Part shown: piece by piece, positions 63,350-64,000 of the stretch
Layout of the letters: every line of letters starts with the position of its first letter
Numbering within the stretch: the first letter of the stretch is position 1
Assembly: GCF_003667275.1 (NCBI RefSeq)
Contig: NZ_RCNV01000001.1
Span: 620,001-684,000 of the forward strand
Direction: 5' to 3'
Source of the DNA: Mesonia aquimarina
GTDB taxonomy: Bacteria > Bacteroidota > Bacteroidia > Flavobacteriales > Flavobacteriaceae
Length of the DNA: 64,000 bases
Translations under genes and position numbers: made by a program
Notes under the pieces: generated by a model
Databases searched by the model: none
Told to the model about the DNA's origin: nothing
Seen by the model: only the letters and a program-made list of their open reading frames with translations

Positions 63350-63844
63350 TTATCCTTCAGTATTTTGCTCCATCATAATTTTCTGAAGCTTTTGTTGCAA
63401 TGCTTGGTTATTTTGGATAGCCGAAGCTACTGCTTGGTAACGCTCCATTGAAAGACCTGTAGCTACAACAGCTTTTTCCATATCTTTCTGTAATTGAGGT
63501 TGCATTTTCTGAAATTCACCAACAAGTTCCTGATGCTTTTTCATTTCCTCAGCAGTTGCATCTGATTCTTGATTTGGATTTGCAGAAGCTTGCTGAATTT
63601 CTTGAAAACGTTGAACATCCATTCCTTTGTCCTGAATCATTTTCATCATTTTCTGTTGTGCTTGCTGATTTGCCATTTGTACACTTTGGTATGCATCAGC
63701 AAACATTTTAAGGTCTTTATCAGAAACATCAGTCTCCGCAGCCTTCTCTTGCCCCATTTGCGGACTTACTTGAGCTAACATAGTAGTTGATGTTCCTATA
63801 AATAGGAAAACAAATAATGTAGCGATTTTTCTTGCGTTGATCAT
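63350..63844 (-). CDS. DUF4168-domain secreted protein
   Basis: This 164-residue protein has a signal peptide (about 1-24, ending MLA-QVSPQ). The mature part is helical and rich in Gln and Met (MANQQAQQKMMKMIQDKG) and contains the DUF4168 pattern DVSDKDLKMFADAYQSVQ. It is a periplasmic or secreted helical protein of unknown role. The 156 bases after its start to the window end are AT-rich and show no clear feature. Confidence 0.82.
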   Translation of the reverse strand: MINARKIATLFVFLFIGTSTTMLAQVSPQMGQEKAAETDVSDKDLKMFADAYQSVQMANQQAQQKMMKMIQDKGMDVQRFQEIQQASANPNQESDATAEEMKKHQELVGEFQKMQPQLQKDMEKAVVATGLSMERYQAVASAIQNNQALQQKLQKIMMEQNTEG

Positions 63845-64000
63845 AATTACGTATTTTCTAATTTTAGTTAAAATTCAATATTAAGGATTTATATCCGTTT
63901 TAAAGAATAATTGCATTTTTATTGAGCTAATTTCACAGTTAATTAACAAAATTGAGCACCCCAATCACTTATTAAACAAGTTAAAATTAAAAATCCCCCT

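Noticed and set aside
1-64000. CRISPR arrays, tRNA or rRNA genes, transposases, prophage
   Set aside because: No regularly spaced direct repeats, cloverleaf-like sequences, rRNA-like stretches or mobile-element enzymes were seen on either strand.

Overview
The window looks like a chromosomal segment from a marine-type Flavobacteriaceae (Bacteroidota), in the neighbourhood of Gramella, Mesonia, Salegentibacter or Zunongwangia. The DNA is AT-rich. Several promoters carry the Bacteroidota -7 motif TAnnTTTG, and most genes lack a Shine-Dalgarno sequence. Family content also fits: a type IX secretion sorting domain, 2TM-domain proteins, a head-GIN protein, a LETM1-related protein, 'sensor of ECF-type sigma factor', choice-of-anchor I, and the RDD/SpoIIM/DUF4129/DUF4350/MoxR/DUF58 block. 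I see no rRNA, tRNA, CRISPR array, transposase, integrase or phage genes. Most of the window is ordinary core genome with small accessory patches.

Layout. 1-5.5 kb: end of a membrane glycosyltransferase, a phosphohexomutase, an MsbA-like ABC exporter, and an ECF sigma factor with a membrane protein and a Spy-like periplasmic protein. 5.5-13.8 kb: a beta-propeller lipoprotein-like protein, an RsmB-type rRNA methyltransferase, a REP/MITE-like palindrome, purL, a small membrane protein and a processive-type glycosyltransferase. 13.8-26.7 kb: fatty-acid degradation. An acyl-CoA synthetase is followed by an AT-rich pair of DUF3857/transglutaminase-like proteins on the other strand, a decayed copy of the 3' end of the synthetase gene, and then MarR, HAD/ECH fusion, thiolase and acyl-CoA dehydrogenase. 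That last order resembles Bacillus fadNAE. A frameshifted four-helix-bundle (23S IVS-type) gene sits inside it, flanked by complementary purine/pyrimidine arms.

26.7-39.4 kb: two LVIVD-like lipoproteins, an MscS channel, an M28 peptidase with an altered metal motif, an App1-type phosphatase, a YegS/DAGK lipid kinase, a conserved lipoprotein, a second ECF sigma/anti-sigma pair, a LETM1-related protein, and a LytS/LytTR two-component locus. The response regulator of that locus is frameshifted and its kinase is fused to a 2TM domain. 39.7-50.3 kb: a large secreted T9SS protein, a tandem pair of paralogous small membrane proteins, NDH-2, a third ECF sigma operon, an orphan helical protein with a strong Shine-Dalgarno, PlsC, a Nudix hydrolase whose start codon overlaps that of a divergent cyclophilin lipoprotein, a TRIC channel and an RDD protein. 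50.3-56.5 kb: the MoxR/DUF58 operon. 56.6-63.9 kb: DUF2141, OxyR, small conserved proteins, a PadR-PspC-GIN stress operon, an amidase, a PLDc_N protein and a DUF4168 protein.

The most informative observations are these: (i) the decayed acyl-CoA synthetase 3' end whose last 14 codons differ only synonymously from the intact gene, bracketing the DUF3857 pair; (ii) the IVS-like four-helix-bundle element within the beta-oxidation operon; (iii) apparent single-base homopolymer lesions at the four-helix gene and the LytTR regulator, and possibly the kinase-2TM junction, which may be real decay or sequence error; (iv) the tandem membrane paralogs with a shared GxGGxLGT motif; and (v) the orphan gene with a non-Bacteroidota-like ribosome binding site. 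I found nothing that I can claim is a wholly new system.
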